Below, in pieces: positions 28,637-39,223 of a stretch of DNA of 64,000 bases; position 1 is the stretch's first letter, and each line of letters opens with the position of its first letter. Made by a program: the position numbers and the translations under genes. Location: NCBI GenBank assembly GCA_003284445.1, contig QBVH01000007.1, forward strand, positions 1-64,000. Reading direction: 5' to 3'. The notes under the pieces were generated by a model. That model ran no database searches. It was not told the origin of the DNA and saw nothing but the letters and a program-made list of their open reading frames with translations. Source of the DNA: Prochlorococcus sp. AG-311-D23. Lineage in GTDB: Bacteria > Cyanobacteriota > Cyanobacteriia > PCC-6307 > Cyanobiaceae.

Positions 28637-29879
28637 TATATAATGGAAACTTATTGCAAAGTTCTGATACTTTTTTGATTGACTTTTCCTTTATGTCTTC
28701 ATCGTTAGGGTTAAGGAGTCTATCCGCAATAACATTACCAACATCTTCAAAGGCTTGTTCATTAAAACCTCTAGTCGTAAGGGCTGCTGTCCCAAGTCTG
28801 AGCCCACTAGTGACAAATGGGGACTCTGGGTCAAAAGGCACAGTGTTTTTGTTTGCGGTTATTTTAATATCACTTACTAATTTATCAGCAAGCTTACCTG
28901 TCATACCAATGCTTCTAAGGTCAAGAAGCACTATATGATTGTCAGTTCCTTTGCTTATAATTGAAATACCTCTTTTTTGAAGTTGATTAGAAAGAACTTG
29001 TGCATTTGAAATGACTTTTTGGCTATAGATCTTGAATTCGGGTGTTGCAGCTTCTTTGAATGCAACAGCCTTGGCTGCTATTACATGTTCTAAAGGACCT
29101 CCTTGAGTGCCAGGGAATACTGCTTTATCAATCTTTCTCCCTATCTCCTCATCTTTTGAGAGAATTAGTCCACCCCTTGGTCCTCTAAGAGTTTTGTGAG
29201 TGGTTGTTGTCACTACATCACAGTATGGGATTGGACTTGGGTGAAGTCCACTTGCTACTAAACCAGCAATGTGAGCAATATCGGCTAATAAATAAGCATT
29301 TACCTCGTCAGCTATCGATCTGAAAGCCTGGAAGTCAATTTTTCGTGGATAGGCAGAGAATCCACAAATAAGCAATTTAGGTTGATTTTCAATTGCCTTT
29401 TTTCTTATTGCATCCATATCGAGCATTTCGGTCTTTTTATCAACTTCGTAGTGGCATGTTTTAAACCATTTGCCACTTACATTTACAGGTGAACCATGTG
29501 TGAGGTGTCCTCCATGAGATAAGTCCATTCCCATGATTGTGTCCCCAGGCATTAGAAGGCTAAGGAAAACTGCAAAGTTAGCTTGAGCTCCGCTGTGTGG
29601 TTGGACGTTTGCCCAGTTGGCACCAAAAAGGTTTTTTGCTCTATCTATTGCTAGTTGCTCAATTTCATCTACATATTCACATCCTCCGTAATAGCGTTTA
29701 TTAGGGAGACCTTCAGCATATTTATTTGTTAGGACTGATCCCTGGGCTTCCATTACTGCCTTAGAGGCAAAATTCTCGCTTGCGATAAGCTCTAAATGAG
29801 TTTCTTGTCTTGATAATTCATTGTTTATTAATTTCGCAATACTTGGATCACATTCCATCAAAGAAGATTTAATAGTCAC
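28623..29879 (-). CDS. glyA: Serine hydroxymethyltransferase
   Basis: PLP enzyme interconverting serine and glycine while charging tetrahydrofolate with a one-carbon unit. It also serves photorespiratory glycine in cyanobacteria. The 418-residue protein includes [30 protein letters not shown], and the PLP-lysine motif [16 protein letters not shown]. The upstream 100 bp before tRNA-Arg presumably carries the promoter. cinA and leuC follow on the same strand. Confidence 0.97.
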   Translation of the reverse strand: MTIKSSLMECDPSIAKLINNELSRQETHLELIASENFASKAVMEAQGSVLTNKYAEGLPNKRYYGGCEYVDEIEQLAIDRAKNLFGANWANVQPHSGAQANFAVFLSLLMPGDTIMGMDLSHGGHLTHGSPVNVSGKWFKTCHYEVDKKTEMLDMDAIRKKAIENQPKLLICGFSAYPRKIDFQAFRSIADEVNAYLLADIAHIAGLVASGLHPSPIPYCDVVTTTTHKTLRGPRGGLILSKDEEIGRKIDKAVFPGTQGGPLEHVIAAKAVAFKEAATPEFKIYSQKVISNAQVLSNQLQKRGISIISKGTDNHIVLLDLRSIGMTGKLADKLVSDIKITANKNTVPFDPESPFVTSGLRLGTAALTTRGFNEQAFEDVGNVIADRLLNPNDEDIKEKSIKKVSELCNKFPLYSENI

Positions 29880-29982
29880 TTTATTCTTTTATTTATGATG
29901 TGATAGTAAGCATATGTTTAGTCTAATGAGAGAAAACTTTCTCTTATTTTCTGGTTATATATGGATTTACAAATTTTTTAAA

Positions 29983-30056
29983 CGCGCCTGGAGAGATTCG
30001 AACTCCCGACCCTCTGATCCGTAGTCAGATGCTCTAATCCGCTGAGCTACAGGCGC
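29983..30056 (-). tRNA. tRNA-Arg (anticodon ACG)
   Basis: A complete 74-nt cloverleaf on the minus strand, with acceptor GCGCCTG/CAGGCGC, D-arm GCTC...GAGC, anticodon stem TCTGA/TCAGA with loop CTACGGA (anticodon ACG), T-arm GTTCGAATC and discriminator G. The first anticodon base is expected to be deaminated to inosine so that CGN codons are read. The 180 bp upstream, towards the DUF3181 gene, hold no gene I can identify. Confidence 0.95.
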
Positions 30057-30236
30057 ATAAAAAAACAATATCAGACTGACTCCCAATGAATAGAAAAATA
30101 TGTTTGTATCTACGCCTTGAAAATCCATTGAAATACTATCGAGAAACTTAAAAAGTTGTTCTTCCAGTAATTTTTTTAATTTAAAAAAGTAACCAATCTC
30201 TGCCTAAGGTCATAACAATAGAAAACTCTAGGTTTT

Positions 30237-30533
30237 ATGTCCAATTCTACCGATTCATCACAAATTAATGAGCTAGCGCTTTCAATAGCTGACAGATTAT
30301 TTATTCAAGTTGGAAATTGGAACCTTTATCTCGGTGATGCTGATCTTGCAAAGGATTTAGCTATTGAATGTAAGGCTAACTTTGAGCAAGGTGCAAATGT
30401 TGCAGCTAAAAAAGGTCTTGAAGGAATTCAAGTAAAGCTTGGCGGAGGTAACACGCAATTGCCATTGTCAAAATTAATTCCACCCAATCAATTTTTTGAC
30501 CTCGAGGAGATTTTAGAACCCTATTGCAGATAA
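30237..30533 (+). CDS. DUF3181 family protein
   Basis: A 98-residue soluble protein that resembles the cyanobacterial DUF3181 family: LALSIADRLFIQVGNWNLYLGDA in the first half and PPNQFFDLEEILEPYCR at the end. Function is unknown. It is followed 40 bp later by another small conserved-looking gene on the same strand. Confidence 0.7.
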   Translation: MSNSTDSSQINELALSIADRLFIQVGNWNLYLGDADLAKDLAIECKANFEQGANVAAKKGLEGIQVKLGGGNTQLPLSKLIPPNQFFDLEEILEPYCR

Positions 30534-30573
30534 GATTTGATCAATTGCTTCTTTATTCTTGCTAATCATTCAG

Positions 30574-30822
30574 GTGACTAATGCTAGAGAGGTTGTAAGG
30601 AAGCGAATTGGTCGCTTAGGAGAGAGACTTATAGGGAAAGTTGCTGATGCTGATGCACAGGTTGAAAAGGAATTAATGAAAGAGATGGAAATAGCTTTTC
30701 AAGAGTTTGGGATCGAAGCAAGAATTCTCTCGGTAAGTGGAGTAAAAACTGATGAAATGAATCGTTTGGAAATCCCACTTAAAGTTAGATCAGAAAAAGA
30801 TGTTTTTCTTAAAGACGAATAA
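30574..30822 (+). CDS. Small conserved protein of unknown function
   Basis: About 82 residues, charged, with a probable amphipathic helix (AREVVRKRIGRLGERLIGKVADADAQ) and an alpha/beta second half. I do not recognise a named family. The in-frame starts are a TTG at 30559, which would add five hydrophobic residues, and a GTG at 30574. I prefer the GTG because the protein then begins with a normal polar N-terminus. It follows the DUF3181 gene and overlaps murJ convergently by 14 bp, typical of a compact genome and an argument that the frame is real. Confidence 0.6.
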   Translation: MTNAREVVRKRIGRLGERLIGKVADADAQVEKELMKEMEIAFQEFGIEARILSVSGVKTDEMNRLEIPLKVRSEKDVFLKDE

Positions 30823-32416
30823 ATTTCTCCTTTAAAAACCTATTTAAATTATCAATATCATCAATTTTAAGAATAATTGCTAGACAATAAAAGATAATCA
30901 GACTAATTCCTGATGAGATTGAAATTTTCAGGAATAAGCTAAAGAAATTATGGGGTAAATATATAATTTTAAAAGTTATAAATGAACTAATACCAGAAAT
31001 AAAACCAATAAATATAATTTTCAAATTTTGAGATAATATTTTAGATAAATTCAAATTATCTAATTTATTGTCTAATTTTAGTAATAAAAATATGCAAGCA
31101 AAAAAGTTGACGAATGTTGTTGAAAAAACTAATCCATTAACTCCTAAATTTAGAGGTGATAATTCTCCCCAGGGACTTGTTCCTCCTATTAGAAACCAAT
31201 CAAAGAAAAGATTTAGCAATATTGCTATTGTAGATATCCTGAATGGTGTTTTAGCATCCTCTATTCCATAAAAAACTCTAACTAAAAGATCTCTAAATAG
31301 ATAAAATGGCATACCTATTCCATATGCAATTAATAGTTGACTTACAATATCAATTGCATATTGATTGAATTCACCTCTTCCATAGATTAATATTACTATT
31401 GGAGTAGAAAGTGAAATAAATATCGACCCTAAAAATACCATAGAAGTCGAAGAAAGAATTAATCCTTGATGGATTTTTTTGATCAGTTTTAAATGATTTT
31501 CTTTTGCTCTTAAACTTACAAAAACAGGTAGTAATGGTATTAAAATAGTACTTGATATAATGCCAAGAGGAGCTTGAACTAAAAAGTTTGCATAACTAAG
31601 AGCTGCTGCTGCGCCTACTAACTTTGATGCGAAGAATAAATCAGTAAGGACATTTATTTGTATCATACCTGAGGACAGTGATGCAGGTGCAATCATTCTC
31701 CACGCTCTTTTTATATCTGAATACTTTGTTTTGATTGAAATATTTATAGAAAATATTCCTTTTTTAATTAGAAATGGGATTTGAATCAAATATTGAAATA
31801 GAGCACCAATAAATGTTGCCTTTGCCAGGATAATTCCACCCTTAAAATCTAATTGAAATAGATCATTAATTGGACCTTTATTTAGCCAAAAGTTAGAAAT
31901 CGCAATTATTATTATTAGACTAGAAATTAAGGGGGCGATAGAGGATATTAGAAATTCTTTTTTTGCGTTAAGTGATCCAAATCCTATTCCGATTAACCCT
32001 GAAAGGAATATGATTGGAGACATGATTTTTAACTGAGACGATGCAATATCTTTGATTTCATGGCTTAAGCTTGGTCCAATTAAATTGATTAATGTATCAG
32101 ATGAAAAAAATACAAAAAAACTTATTAGTAATAATATTAGAGTTAAAATGTTATTTATTGAGTTAATAAATAATCTGCTATCAACTTTGTTTTTATCTGC
32201 TAATAAAGAAACCATTGAGTTATGCAATGGACCATTAACACCTCCAAGAAGAACTAAGAAAAAACCAGGTATAATATAGGCATAGTTATATGCATCATAT
32301 GAAGCACTAATTCCGAAAGCACCAGCGATAACTAATTGCCTCACCATCCCTCCAAATTTGCTTAATAAAGTTCCTAAACTTACGACGAAAGCAATTTCTT
32401 TAATTGATTTCGACAT
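30809..32416 (-). CDS. murJ: Lipid II flippase MurJ (MviN family)
   Basis: A polytopic membrane protein of 535 residues with about 14 hydrophobic segments, predicted to flip the peptidoglycan precursor lipid II across the cytoplasmic membrane. The N-terminal pattern KEIAFVVSLGTLLSKFGGMVRQLVIAGAFG and the internal LLVRVFYGIEDAKTPFRIS are characteristic of the MOP-superfamily MurJ group. It is divergent from sfsA with 74 bp between starts. Confidence 0.92.
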   Translation of the reverse strand: MSKSIKEIAFVVSLGTLLSKFGGMVRQLVIAGAFGISASYDAYNYAYIIPGFFLVLLGGVNGPLHNSMVSLLADKNKVDSRLFINSINNILTLILLLISFFVFFSSDTLINLIGPSLSHEIKDIASSQLKIMSPIIFLSGLIGIGFGSLNAKKEFLISSIAPLISSLIIIIAISNFWLNKGPINDLFQLDFKGGIILAKATFIGALFQYLIQIPFLIKKGIFSINISIKTKYSDIKRAWRMIAPASLSSGMIQINVLTDLFFASKLVGAAAALSYANFLVQAPLGIISSTILIPLLPVFVSLRAKENHLKLIKKIHQGLILSSTSMVFLGSIFISLSTPIVILIYGRGEFNQYAIDIVSQLLIAYGIGMPFYLFRDLLVRVFYGIEDAKTPFRISTIAILLNLFFDWFLIGGTSPWGELSPLNLGVNGLVFSTTFVNFFACIFLLLKLDNKLDNLNLSKILSQNLKIIFIGFISGISSFITFKIIYLPHNFFSLFLKISISSGISLIIFYCLAIILKIDDIDNLNRFLKEKFIRL

Positions 32417-32490
32417 GTTAAATTTGAAAAAAGAGAGCTTTCATTTTCTAAGATATTTTGTAGTCATTGTTTTAATTGGATGTTAATTAA

Positions 32491-33258
32491 GTGATTGAAA
32501 TTGGTAAAACCATTATTAAGTTTGATCCTCTTGTAGAGGGAATATTAATTAAGAGATATAAAAGGTTTTTGGCCGATATTGAGTTGGATGATGGAGAGGT
32601 TGTTACAGCGCATTGTGCAAATACAGGCCCAATGAAAGGGGTTCTATTCCCCGGCGGGCGAGTTAGGGTCAAGTACTGCCCTTCACCTAAACGTAAATTA
32701 GATTGGTCTTGGGAGCAAGCTGAGGTGCCAAGTCATAGTGAGCTGAAGAAATGCTGGGTTGGTATCAATACATCTTTGCCTAATAAATTGATTAGAAATT
32801 TAATTGAGGCAAATTGTTTGGAGAAACAATTTGGTTCGATTTCAACTATCAAAGCTGAAGTCGTATATGGATCAGAACGTAAAAGTAGAATTGATTTATT
32901 GCTTGAACCAGAAAATAGCAATACAGACGCTAGAAAGATTTATATAGAGGTTAAGAATACGACTTGGTGTGATGATTCATTAGCTTTATTTCCGGACACA
33001 GTAACTACAAGAGGTCAAAAACATTTAAGAGAGCTGATGAGTATTTATCCTCAATCTCGAGCAGTGTTAATTCCTTGTATTAGTAGAAACGATCTTGAAC
33101 TTTTTGCACCTGGAGATTTGGCAGATCCTTTGTATGGGAGTTTGTTTAGAGAGGCAGTTTCTAAAGGAGTAGAAGTGATTCCATGCGCATTTGGTTTTTT
33201 TCAAGACCACATAGCCTGGGAGGGAGTTAAACCCTTTCGGAATTCACAAGTAAAGTAA
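32491..33258 (+). CDS. sfsA: SfsA family protein
   Basis: A 255-residue homologue of the 'sugar fermentation stimulation' protein. The motifs [25 protein letters not shown], the PD-(D/E)xK-like core SRIDLLL...[10 protein letters not shown], and [16 protein letters not shown] are diagnostic. The name is historical. The fold suggests a nucleic-acid-binding or nuclease-like role that is not settled. The start is a GTG at 32491. Confidence 0.92.
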   Translation: MIEIGKTIIKFDPLVEGILIKRYKRFLADIELDDGEVVTAHCANTGPMKGVLFPGGRVRVKYCPSPKRKLDWSWEQAEVPSHSELKKCWVGINTSLPNKLIRNLIEANCLEKQFGSISTIKAEVVYGSERKSRIDLLLEPENSNTDARKIYIEVKNTTWCDDSLALFPDTVTTRGQKHLRELMSIYPQSRAVLIPCISRNDLELFAPGDLADPLYGSLFREAVSKGVEVIPCAFGFFQDHIAWEGVKPFRNSQVK

Positions 33259-33374
33259 ATACTATTTAATTAAACTTGAAAGATGTAGATCAACTAGTTT
33301 ACCTAGCCTAGGATTTGTTTTTGATTCCAGTTGAGTTATTTATAATTTAAAAGTTATTGAATTAGACCTGGGGA

Positions 33375-33392
33375 TGTGTCAATAAAAACACA
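33375..33392 (+). promoter_or_regulatory. Secondary NtcA-like palindrome upstream of amt1
   Basis: TGTGT-N8-ACACA is an inverted repeat that keeps the GT-N10-AC core of NtcA operators but not GTA/TAC. It lies about 40 bp upstream of the perfect site. It could be a weak second NtcA site or chance. Confidence 0.3.
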
Positions 33393-33415
33393 TTTTCAAT
33401 ACCAAGTTCTATTTT

Positions 33416-33429
33416 GTATCAACACATAC
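33416..33429 (+). promoter_or_regulatory. NtcA binding site upstream of amt1
   Basis: GTATCAACACATAC is a perfect GTA-N8-TAC operator, flanked by T and A to give the extended TGTA-N8-TACA form. A possible -10 (CATATT/TATTTA, 33453-33460) follows about 24 bp later, the usual geometry of class II NtcA-activated promoters. The amt1 start codon lies 94 bp downstream. Activation of amt1 by NtcA under nitrogen limitation is established in cyanobacteria. Confidence 0.8.
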
Positions 33430-33522
33430 ATCTTGTATTGCTGAGTTGAATGCATATTTATAGATGTATATATTTTGGATTAAAAATCCATTCCTTTCGT
33501 TTCTTCGAAGTAAGCATCATTT

Positions 33523-35013
33523 ATGACCACTGCTTTGCAATCGCCACCAAGGCGAACTAGTTCACGCCTTCAGGAAGCTAGTCTTCTTAACGGGCCAATT
33601 CTTCTTTTAAGAAGTATTAAAGGCTTTAGAAGAAGTCAGTCTTGGGCATGGCTAGCCTCTATCCCATTAGCACTTTTGGGGTTAGGTGTTTTTACTTTCT
33701 CAGCACGAGCTGAGGTCGCTCTTTCGGATCTGACTGGACCTCAGGCGGCGACATTCTTGGCCGACAACCTTTGGCTATTTATAGCCACAATCCTCGTTAT
33801 CTTTATGAACGCTGGATTCGCAATGGTTGAAGCTGGTATGTGCCGTCAAAAAAATGCGGTAAATATATTAGCTAAAAATTTATTTGTTTTCGCTCTTGCC
33901 GTTACTTCCTACTGGGTAATTGGTTACTCCCTAATGTATGGAGGCTCAGTGATTGATGGATGGCTTTATTTCCAAGGCTTATTTGTTGATCCTGATCCTT
34001 CAGCTGCACTTGAGTGTGCAGCCGCTGGAGATACCGGTTGTCTTGTTCCTGCAGTTGATTTCCTTTTTCAATCTGCTTTTGCTGGTACTGCTGCAACTAT
34101 CGTTTCTGGATTGGTTGCAGAGAGAGTCAAATTTGGCGAATTTGTAGTTTTTTCTATTGTTTTAACTGCTTTCATCTACCCAATTGCTGGTAGTTGGCAG
34201 TGGAATGGTGGTTGGCTATCTGAACTTGGCTTTATTGATTTCGCTGGTTCATCCATTGTTCATTCTGTTGGAGGTTGGGCAGGTCTTGTTGGAGCAATGC
34301 TTCTTGGACCACGTATTGGCAAATTTGTAGATGGCAAAGCTCAAGCTATGCCTGGTCATAATATGGCCATTGCCACTTTAGGAGCACTAATCCTTTGGAT
34401 TGGTTGGTATGGCTTTAATCCTGGCTCAGAATTAGCTATGGATCAATACGTTGCCTACGTAGCTGTAACAACAACTTTGGCAGCAGCTGGTGGTGCCATT
34501 GCTGCAACAGTATTCTCTACTGCCACATCTGGGAAGCCAGATCTAACTATGATTATCAATGGCATTCTTGCTGGATTAGTCAGTATTACTGCTGGTTGCG
34601 GCAATATGACTTTCGCTGGATCTTGGCTTGCTGGTGCAGTAGGTGGAATTATTGTTGTATTATCAGTAGCGGCTCTTGATGCTGCAGGCATTGATGATCC
34701 TGTTGGTGCTTTTTCTGTTCACGGAGTTTGCGGTGTTTGGGGAACTATCGTGATTGGCCTTTGGGGCGTTGATGGCATGGATCCAGGCGCTGCTGGAATT
34801 GGTCTTTTCAATGGAGGAGGACTTAATCAATTCTTCATTCAAGCATTAGGTGCAGCTGCTTATGGCATCTGGACTGTTGTTACATGCTGGATTGCTTGGC
34901 AAATTATTGGTGGCTTCTTCGGAGGTATCAGAGTTAGTGAAGCAGAAGAGACACAGGGACTTGATATTGGTGAGCATGGTATGGAGGCTTATCCTGACTT
35001 TGCTTCTAGCTAA
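33523..35013 (+). CDS. amt1: Ammonium transporter Amt1
   Basis: A 496-residue ammonium channel-type transporter of the Amt/Mep/Rh family. An N-terminal segment with a hydrophobic helix (about 43-63) precedes eleven further spans. The family signatures are seen: FMNAGFAMVEAGMCRQKN, and the twin pore histidines in SSIVHSVGGWAGLVGA and GAFSVHGVCGVWGT. Base composition is less AT-rich than in the surroundings, as expected of a highly expressed gene. It has its own NtcA-type promoter and an intrinsic terminator, so it is monocistronic. No glnK/glnB is adjacent. Confidence 0.96.
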   Translation: MTTALQSPPRRTSSRLQEASLLNGPILLLRSIKGFRRSQSWAWLASIPLALLGLGVFTFSARAEVALSDLTGPQAATFLADNLWLFIATILVIFMNAGFAMVEAGMCRQKNAVNILAKNLFVFALAVTSYWVIGYSLMYGGSVIDGWLYFQGLFVDPDPSAALECAAAGDTGCLVPAVDFLFQSAFAGTAATIVSGLVAERVKFGEFVVFSIVLTAFIYPIAGSWQWNGGWLSELGFIDFAGSSIVHSVGGWAGLVGAMLLGPRIGKFVDGKAQAMPGHNMAIATLGALILWIGWYGFNPGSELAMDQYVAYVAVTTTLAAAGGAIAATVFSTATSGKPDLTMIINGILAGLVSITAGCGNMTFAGSWLAGAVGGIIVVLSVAALDAAGIDDPVGAFSVHGVCGVWGTIVIGLWGVDGMDPGAAGIGLFNGGGLNQFFIQALGAAAYGIWTVVTCWIAWQIIGGFFGGIRVSEAEETQGLDIGEHGMEAYPDFASS

Positions 35014-35044
35014 TTAACTTGTTTAGTTGTCTTACATTAAATCT

Positions 35045-35075
35045 AAAAAAGCCCAGAATATATCTGGGCTTTTTT
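35045..35075 (+). terminator. Rho-independent terminator of amt1
   Basis: A perfect 13-bp stem (AAAAAAGCCCAGA with TCTGGGCTTTTTT) around a 5-base loop starts 32 bp after the amt1 stop, with six consecutive T at the end. This is the clearest intrinsic terminator in the window. Confidence 0.9.
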
Positions 35076-35132
35076 AGTGTGGTTTAATAGTGATGAGATT
35101 CCTATCAATTTGTTGTTTACTATTTAATTGAA

Positions 35133-36338
35133 ATGGATACTCAAGCCTTTAAGCAAACTCTTCATAAATCGGATCGTTATAACCGAAGAGGGTTTGGTTC
35201 TGCAAATAAGCGAGCTCAAGCACTTGCTGAGGCTTATCAAAGTGGTTTGATTGGATCTATTAGAGAGAATGGAAATCTTTTAGAGCACGGAAGATTAAAA
35301 GTGAAACTTGCAGAAGCTTTTGGATTTTGTTGGGGAGTAGAAAGATCAGTAGCAATGGCTTACGAGACTAGGAAGCATTATCCAAATGAAAGAATATGGA
35401 TCACTAATGAAATCATTCATAACCCCTCTGTGAATGATCATTTAAGGAAAATGAATGTTCTTTTCATAACTGAGGAGAAAGGGGTCAAAGATTTTTCAGT
35501 AGTAAAAGATGGAGATGTAGTAATTCTTCCTGCATTTGGAGCAACGGTTCAAGATATGAAGCTATTGCACGATAGAGGTTGTCATATTATTGATACCACT
35601 TGCCCATGGGTTTCAAAAGTTTGGCATACAGTCGAAAAGCATAAAAAACATACATTCACATCAATTATTCATGGCAAATATAAACACGAAGAAACATTAG
35701 CGACTAGTTCTTTTGCAGGGACTTATTTAGTCCTATTTGATCTTGAAGAGGCGAATTATGTTTCTGATTATATTCTAGGCAAGGGAAGTAGAGAAGATTT
35801 CTTAAAGCGTTTTTCAAAAGCCTCATCAGCAGGGTTCGATCCCGATAAAGATTTGCAAAAAGTTGGAGTTGCCAATCAGACCACAATGTTAAAAAGCGAA
35901 ACTGAGGAAATAGGAAGATTGTTTGAGAAAACAATGTTGCAACGATTTGGACCTGCTCAACTGAACGAACATTTTCTAGCTATTAATACCATTTGTGATG
36001 CTACTGAAGAAAGACAAGGAGCAATGTTTTCGCTAGTTGATGAACCTCTTGATCTTATGGTCGTAATTGGTGGATTCAATTCTTCTAACACAACTCATCT
36101 TCAAGAAATAGCAATTAGTAGGGGTATTCGTTCATTTCATATTGATACTCCAGAGAGAATTGGAGAAGAGACCAATACCATTACTCATATGCCTCTAGAG
36201 GGAGGAGAATTGTTAACTGATGAAAATTTTCTTCAAAAGGGAAATATTAGTGTAGGTATTACTTCGGGTGCTTCAACTCCTGACCGTGTAGTTGAAGATG
36301 TTATTCACAAGCTAATGAAAATAGGCGAAAATTTTTGA
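35133..36338 (+). CDS. ispH: 4-hydroxy-3-methylbut-2-enyl diphosphate reductase
   Basis: Last enzyme of the MEP isoprenoid pathway, making IPP and DMAPP with a [4Fe-4S] cluster. At 401 residues it is the long cyanobacterial/plant form with an N-terminal extension. The three cluster cysteines are at [10 protein letters not shown] (Cys66), DTTCPWVSK and [11 protein letters not shown]. Isoprenoids from this step feed the carotenoid and chlorophyll genes found elsewhere in the window. It lies 60 bp upstream of the DoxX gene on the same strand. Confidence 0.96.
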   Translation: MDTQAFKQTLHKSDRYNRRGFGSANKRAQALAEAYQSGLIGSIRENGNLLEHGRLKVKLAEAFGFCWGVERSVAMAYETRKHYPNERIWITNEIIHNPSVNDHLRKMNVLFITEEKGVKDFSVVKDGDVVILPAFGATVQDMKLLHDRGCHIIDTTCPWVSKVWHTVEKHKKHTFTSIIHGKYKHEETLATSSFAGTYLVLFDLEEANYVSDYILGKGSREDFLKRFSKASSAGFDPDKDLQKVGVANQTTMLKSETEEIGRLFEKTMLQRFGPAQLNEHFLAINTICDATEERQGAMFSLVDEPLDLMVVIGGFNSSNTTHLQEIAISRGIRSFHIDTPERIGEETNTITHMPLEGGELLTDENFLQKGNISVGITSGASTPDRVVEDVIHKLMKIGENF

Positions 36339-36400
36339 TAAGAAAAAAACACAATTTTGCTCCAATCTCTCGTAGGATAGTTAATAGTTTTTAGTTGAAG

Positions 36401-36934
36401 ATGACTCAATCAAACAAATCTAATCTTAAAGATCCTGATTCACAAAAGGTTGAAGTAGTTGTTCAAAGCCCTGAAGGTGAAGTGAATATTTTTGGTGAAC
36501 TCTCAATCTTTGTACTTAGAGTTAGCTTTAGTTTGTTCATGGTTCATCACGGTCTGGAAAAATTGAGTGATCCAGGAGGATTCGCTGAATTTGTTGTAGG
36601 CAAATACTTCAGCTTTCTTCCTGGTGATCCTGTTATTTGGACTTATTTGGCGGCAGTAACTCAAATAGTTTGTCCAATTGGATTGGCAACCGGAGTATTG
36701 GCAAGATTATCCTCATTGGGTTTACTCTCAACTATGGTTTTTGCTTTGTATTTCCATTTCATAGATACTGGTTTAGAGGGATTCCCTTTTGCTGTAGTGG
36801 AAAATCATAATTATATTTTTGAATTATCCGCTATCTATGCAGCAATATCATTTTATTTCTTATGTGCAGGTCCTGGAAGATTATCACTTTTTAGGAAATC
36901 TAATAAAATAACTTACTATCCAAAAGGATCATAA
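36401..36934 (+). CDS. DoxX family membrane protein
   Basis: A 177-residue protein with four hydrophobic segments in the DoxX pattern: FVLRVSFSLFMVHHGLEKLSDPGGFAEF, then spans near 80-100, 105-125 and 145-165. DoxX proteins are quinone- or thiosulfate-related membrane subunits in some bacteria, but the function here is unknown. I start at the ATG at 36401. The frame also permits a TTG two codons earlier. Confidence 0.82.
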   Translation: MTQSNKSNLKDPDSQKVEVVVQSPEGEVNIFGELSIFVLRVSFSLFMVHHGLEKLSDPGGFAEFVVGKYFSFLPGDPVIWTYLAAVTQIVCPIGLATGVLARLSSLGLLSTMVFALYFHFIDTGLEGFPFAVVENHNYIFELSAIYAAISFYFLCAGPGRLSLFRKSNKITYYPKGS

Positions 36935-36996
36935 TCTAAGTATTAATTTAAAGTAAAAAATAATATATTTAACAAATCTAACTCTTTGGATTTATA

Positions 36997-38553
36997 TCAA
37001 TGTAAAAAGTGCCTTTTACCAGTGAGAATCATTTTTATTCCTAATTCATTGCAGGCTTTAATAGAATCCTCGTCTCTAATGCTTCCACCTGGCTGAATAA
37101 TTGAACTGATACCATAGTCGGCAGCCATCTTTACAGTATCGTCGAATGGAAAAAAACCATCACTAGCCAAAACAGCACCTTTTGATTTTGTTCCAGCAGC
37201 TTCTAACGCAAGTTTTGCTGAACCTACCCTATTCATTTGACCAGCTCCAATCCCTAAACTCTGCTGATTGGATGCTACGGCTATTGCGTTTGAGCGTATA
37301 TGTTTTACAATTTTCCAGGCAAAAGATAAGTCATTCATTTCTTCATCTGTTGGGATTAGTTCAGTAACATTTTTCCATTCTTTTTGATTAATATTTGGTT
37401 CGTCTAAATCTTGAATTAATAAACCACCAAGTATGCTTCTTATGTGATTCTTATCTGCTTTTTGAACACACTCAGCTTTTAACTCTAAGAGCCTAAGATT
37501 TTTCTTTTTTGAAAGTATTTCTTTTGCATTCTCATTAAAATATGGAGCAACAATACATTCAATAAATATATTTTCAATTTCTTTTGCTGCAGCTTCATCA
37601 ACAGTGCAATTTATAGCAACAATACCCCCAAAAGCACTTACTCTATCGCCATCTAGTGCTCTTTTAAGAGCTGAAGATGGAGAATCTCCAATGGCTACTC
37701 CACAAGGATTTGTATGTTTAATTACTACCGCTGCTTTTTGATATGAAGGGTTATCAATAGTATCTTCATAACCAAATTCACGAAGAGTAGATAAAGCAGC
37801 CTCCAGATCGAGAAGATTATTTGTACTTAATTCTTTGCCTTGTAATTGATTAGCTCCACTCCATCCTTTTTTAGACTCTCCGTACCATGAGGCTTTTTGA
37901 TGAGGATTTTCTCCATACCTAAGTTCTTGCTTTAATGGCAAGCTTTGCAACCAAGAAACCTTTTTTGAGGAGCTTTGTTTAGCAATCCATTTACTTATTG
38001 TTATGTCATAGTTAGCGGTATGCTCAAAAGCCTGTTGCGAATATTTTTTTCGTAATTCACTAGTGATCTTTTTTGATTTATAGGCATCAATTAAGTTTGA
38101 GTATTGAGTTGGATCAGTAATTACAAGAACATCTTGATGGTTTTTTGCTGCTGCTCTGATCATTGTTGGCCCGCCGATGTCAATATTTTCGATAGCTTCC
38201 TCCCATGAAACATTCTCTTTGGAAATTGTTTTTTCAAATGGATATAAGTTAACAACCACCAAGTCTATTGGATTGATATTTTGTTTATCTAAATCATCTA
38301 AATGAGATTGTTTATCTCGTCTGGCTAATATCCCTCCATGAATTTTTGGGTTTAATGTTTTTACTCTTCCTCCAAGAATTTCTGGGAATCCTGTGTAATC
38401 GGCGACTCGTGTAACAGGAAGATTTTCACTCTCAATTAACTTTGCAGTCCCGCCACTTGAAATTATTTTGAAGCCAAGTTCATTAACTAATGCTTTCGCA
38501 AGTGGAATTAAGCCAGTTTTGTCTGAGACACTTAGCAGAGCTATCGGTGACAT
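36997..38553 (-). CDS. purH: Bifunctional AICAR formyltransferase / IMP cyclohydrolase
   Basis: Catalyses the last two steps of de novo IMP synthesis. The N-terminal MGS-like cyclohydrolase domain (about 1-195) includes [36 protein letters not shown] and [16 protein letters not shown]. The C-terminal formyltransferase domain contains [15 protein letters not shown], with the catalytic Lys-His, and ends with the LTGKRHFLH tail. Length 518 is standard. It is divergent from the esterase gene. Confidence 0.97.
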   Translation of the reverse strand: MSPIALLSVSDKTGLIPLAKALVNELGFKIISSGGTAKLIESENLPVTRVADYTGFPEILGGRVKTLNPKIHGGILARRDKQSHLDDLDKQNINPIDLVVVNLYPFEKTISKENVSWEEAIENIDIGGPTMIRAAAKNHQDVLVITDPTQYSNLIDAYKSKKITSELRKKYSQQAFEHTANYDITISKWIAKQSSSKKVSWLQSLPLKQELRYGENPHQKASWYGESKKGWSGANQLQGKELSTNNLLDLEAALSTLREFGYEDTIDNPSYQKAAVVIKHTNPCGVAIGDSPSSALKRALDGDRVSAFGGIVAINCTVDEAAAKEIENIFIECIVAPYFNENAKEILSKKKNLRLLELKAECVQKADKNHIRSILGGLLIQDLDEPNINQKEWKNVTELIPTDEEMNDLSFAWKIVKHIRSNAIAVASNQQSLGIGAGQMNRVGSAKLALEAAGTKSKGAVLASDGFFPFDDTVKMAADYGISSIIQPGGSIRDEDSIKACNELGIKMILTGKRHFLH

Positions 38554-38617
38554 CTTTATTGTTTGAAATCGATTCTTCTCGGTAACCTACGCATCCAAGA
38601 AGCATATTGCATTCAAG

Positions 38618-39223
38618 ATGACTGAACTAATCTCCTTAAATTCTGAATCCGCAACAAATAGATTGGTTTTGCTTCATGGTTGGGGGGCTGATGCCCATGA
38701 TCTAATGCCTATTGGGAAATTGTTAACGGATGGATTAAAAGATCGTTTTGAAATAATTTCTCTCTCTGCTCCTCATCCTCATCCAAGCGGATCAGGTAGG
38801 CAATGGTACCCTTTATACCCTCACGAATGGGAACAGGTCCCAAATGCAGTGTTAGATCTTGAAAAACGTTTAAATAATCTTTGCACTAAACACATTCCTT
38901 TAGATAAGACATTGCTATTGGGCTTTTCTCAAGGAGGTGCAATTGCGTTAGATCTTGCAACAAGAATTAAATTTCAGGGAGTTTTTGCACTTAGCTCTTA
39001 TCCACATCCAGATTGGGAACCCATAAAAAATATGCCCCCTATTTTTCTTTGCCATGGCGAAATGGACGAAGTAGTACCTAAAGCTGCTTCTGAGAAAAGC
39101 CTTGAAATATTATTGAAAAAAGGAATTAAATCAGAATTATATTTTTTTGATGGAGGCCATGAAATTAATAATGATCTAATTAATTATTGCCGCAAAAAAA
39201 TTGAACAACAATTTTTAAGTTAA
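38618..39223 (+). CDS. Alpha/beta-hydrolase (carboxylesterase / phospholipase family)
   Basis: A 201-residue serine hydrolase of the Abhydrolase_2 type. The nucleophile elbow is GFSQGGA (about 111-117). The acid is in GEMDEVVP and the His in GGHEINN. LLHGWGADAHDLMP forms the oxyanion region. Substrates in cyanobacteria are not established, and an acyl-thioesterase or small-ester role is plausible. The 3' end overlaps the convergent DUF3155 gene by 4 bp. Confidence 0.85.
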   Translation: MTELISLNSESATNRLVLLHGWGADAHDLMPIGKLLTDGLKDRFEIISLSAPHPHPSGSGRQWYPLYPHEWEQVPNAVLDLEKRLNNLCTKHIPLDKTLLLGFSQGGAIALDLATRIKFQGVFALSSYPHPDWEPIKNMPPIFLCHGEMDEVVPKAASEKSLEILLKKGIKSELYFFDGGHEINNDLINYCRKKIEQQFLS

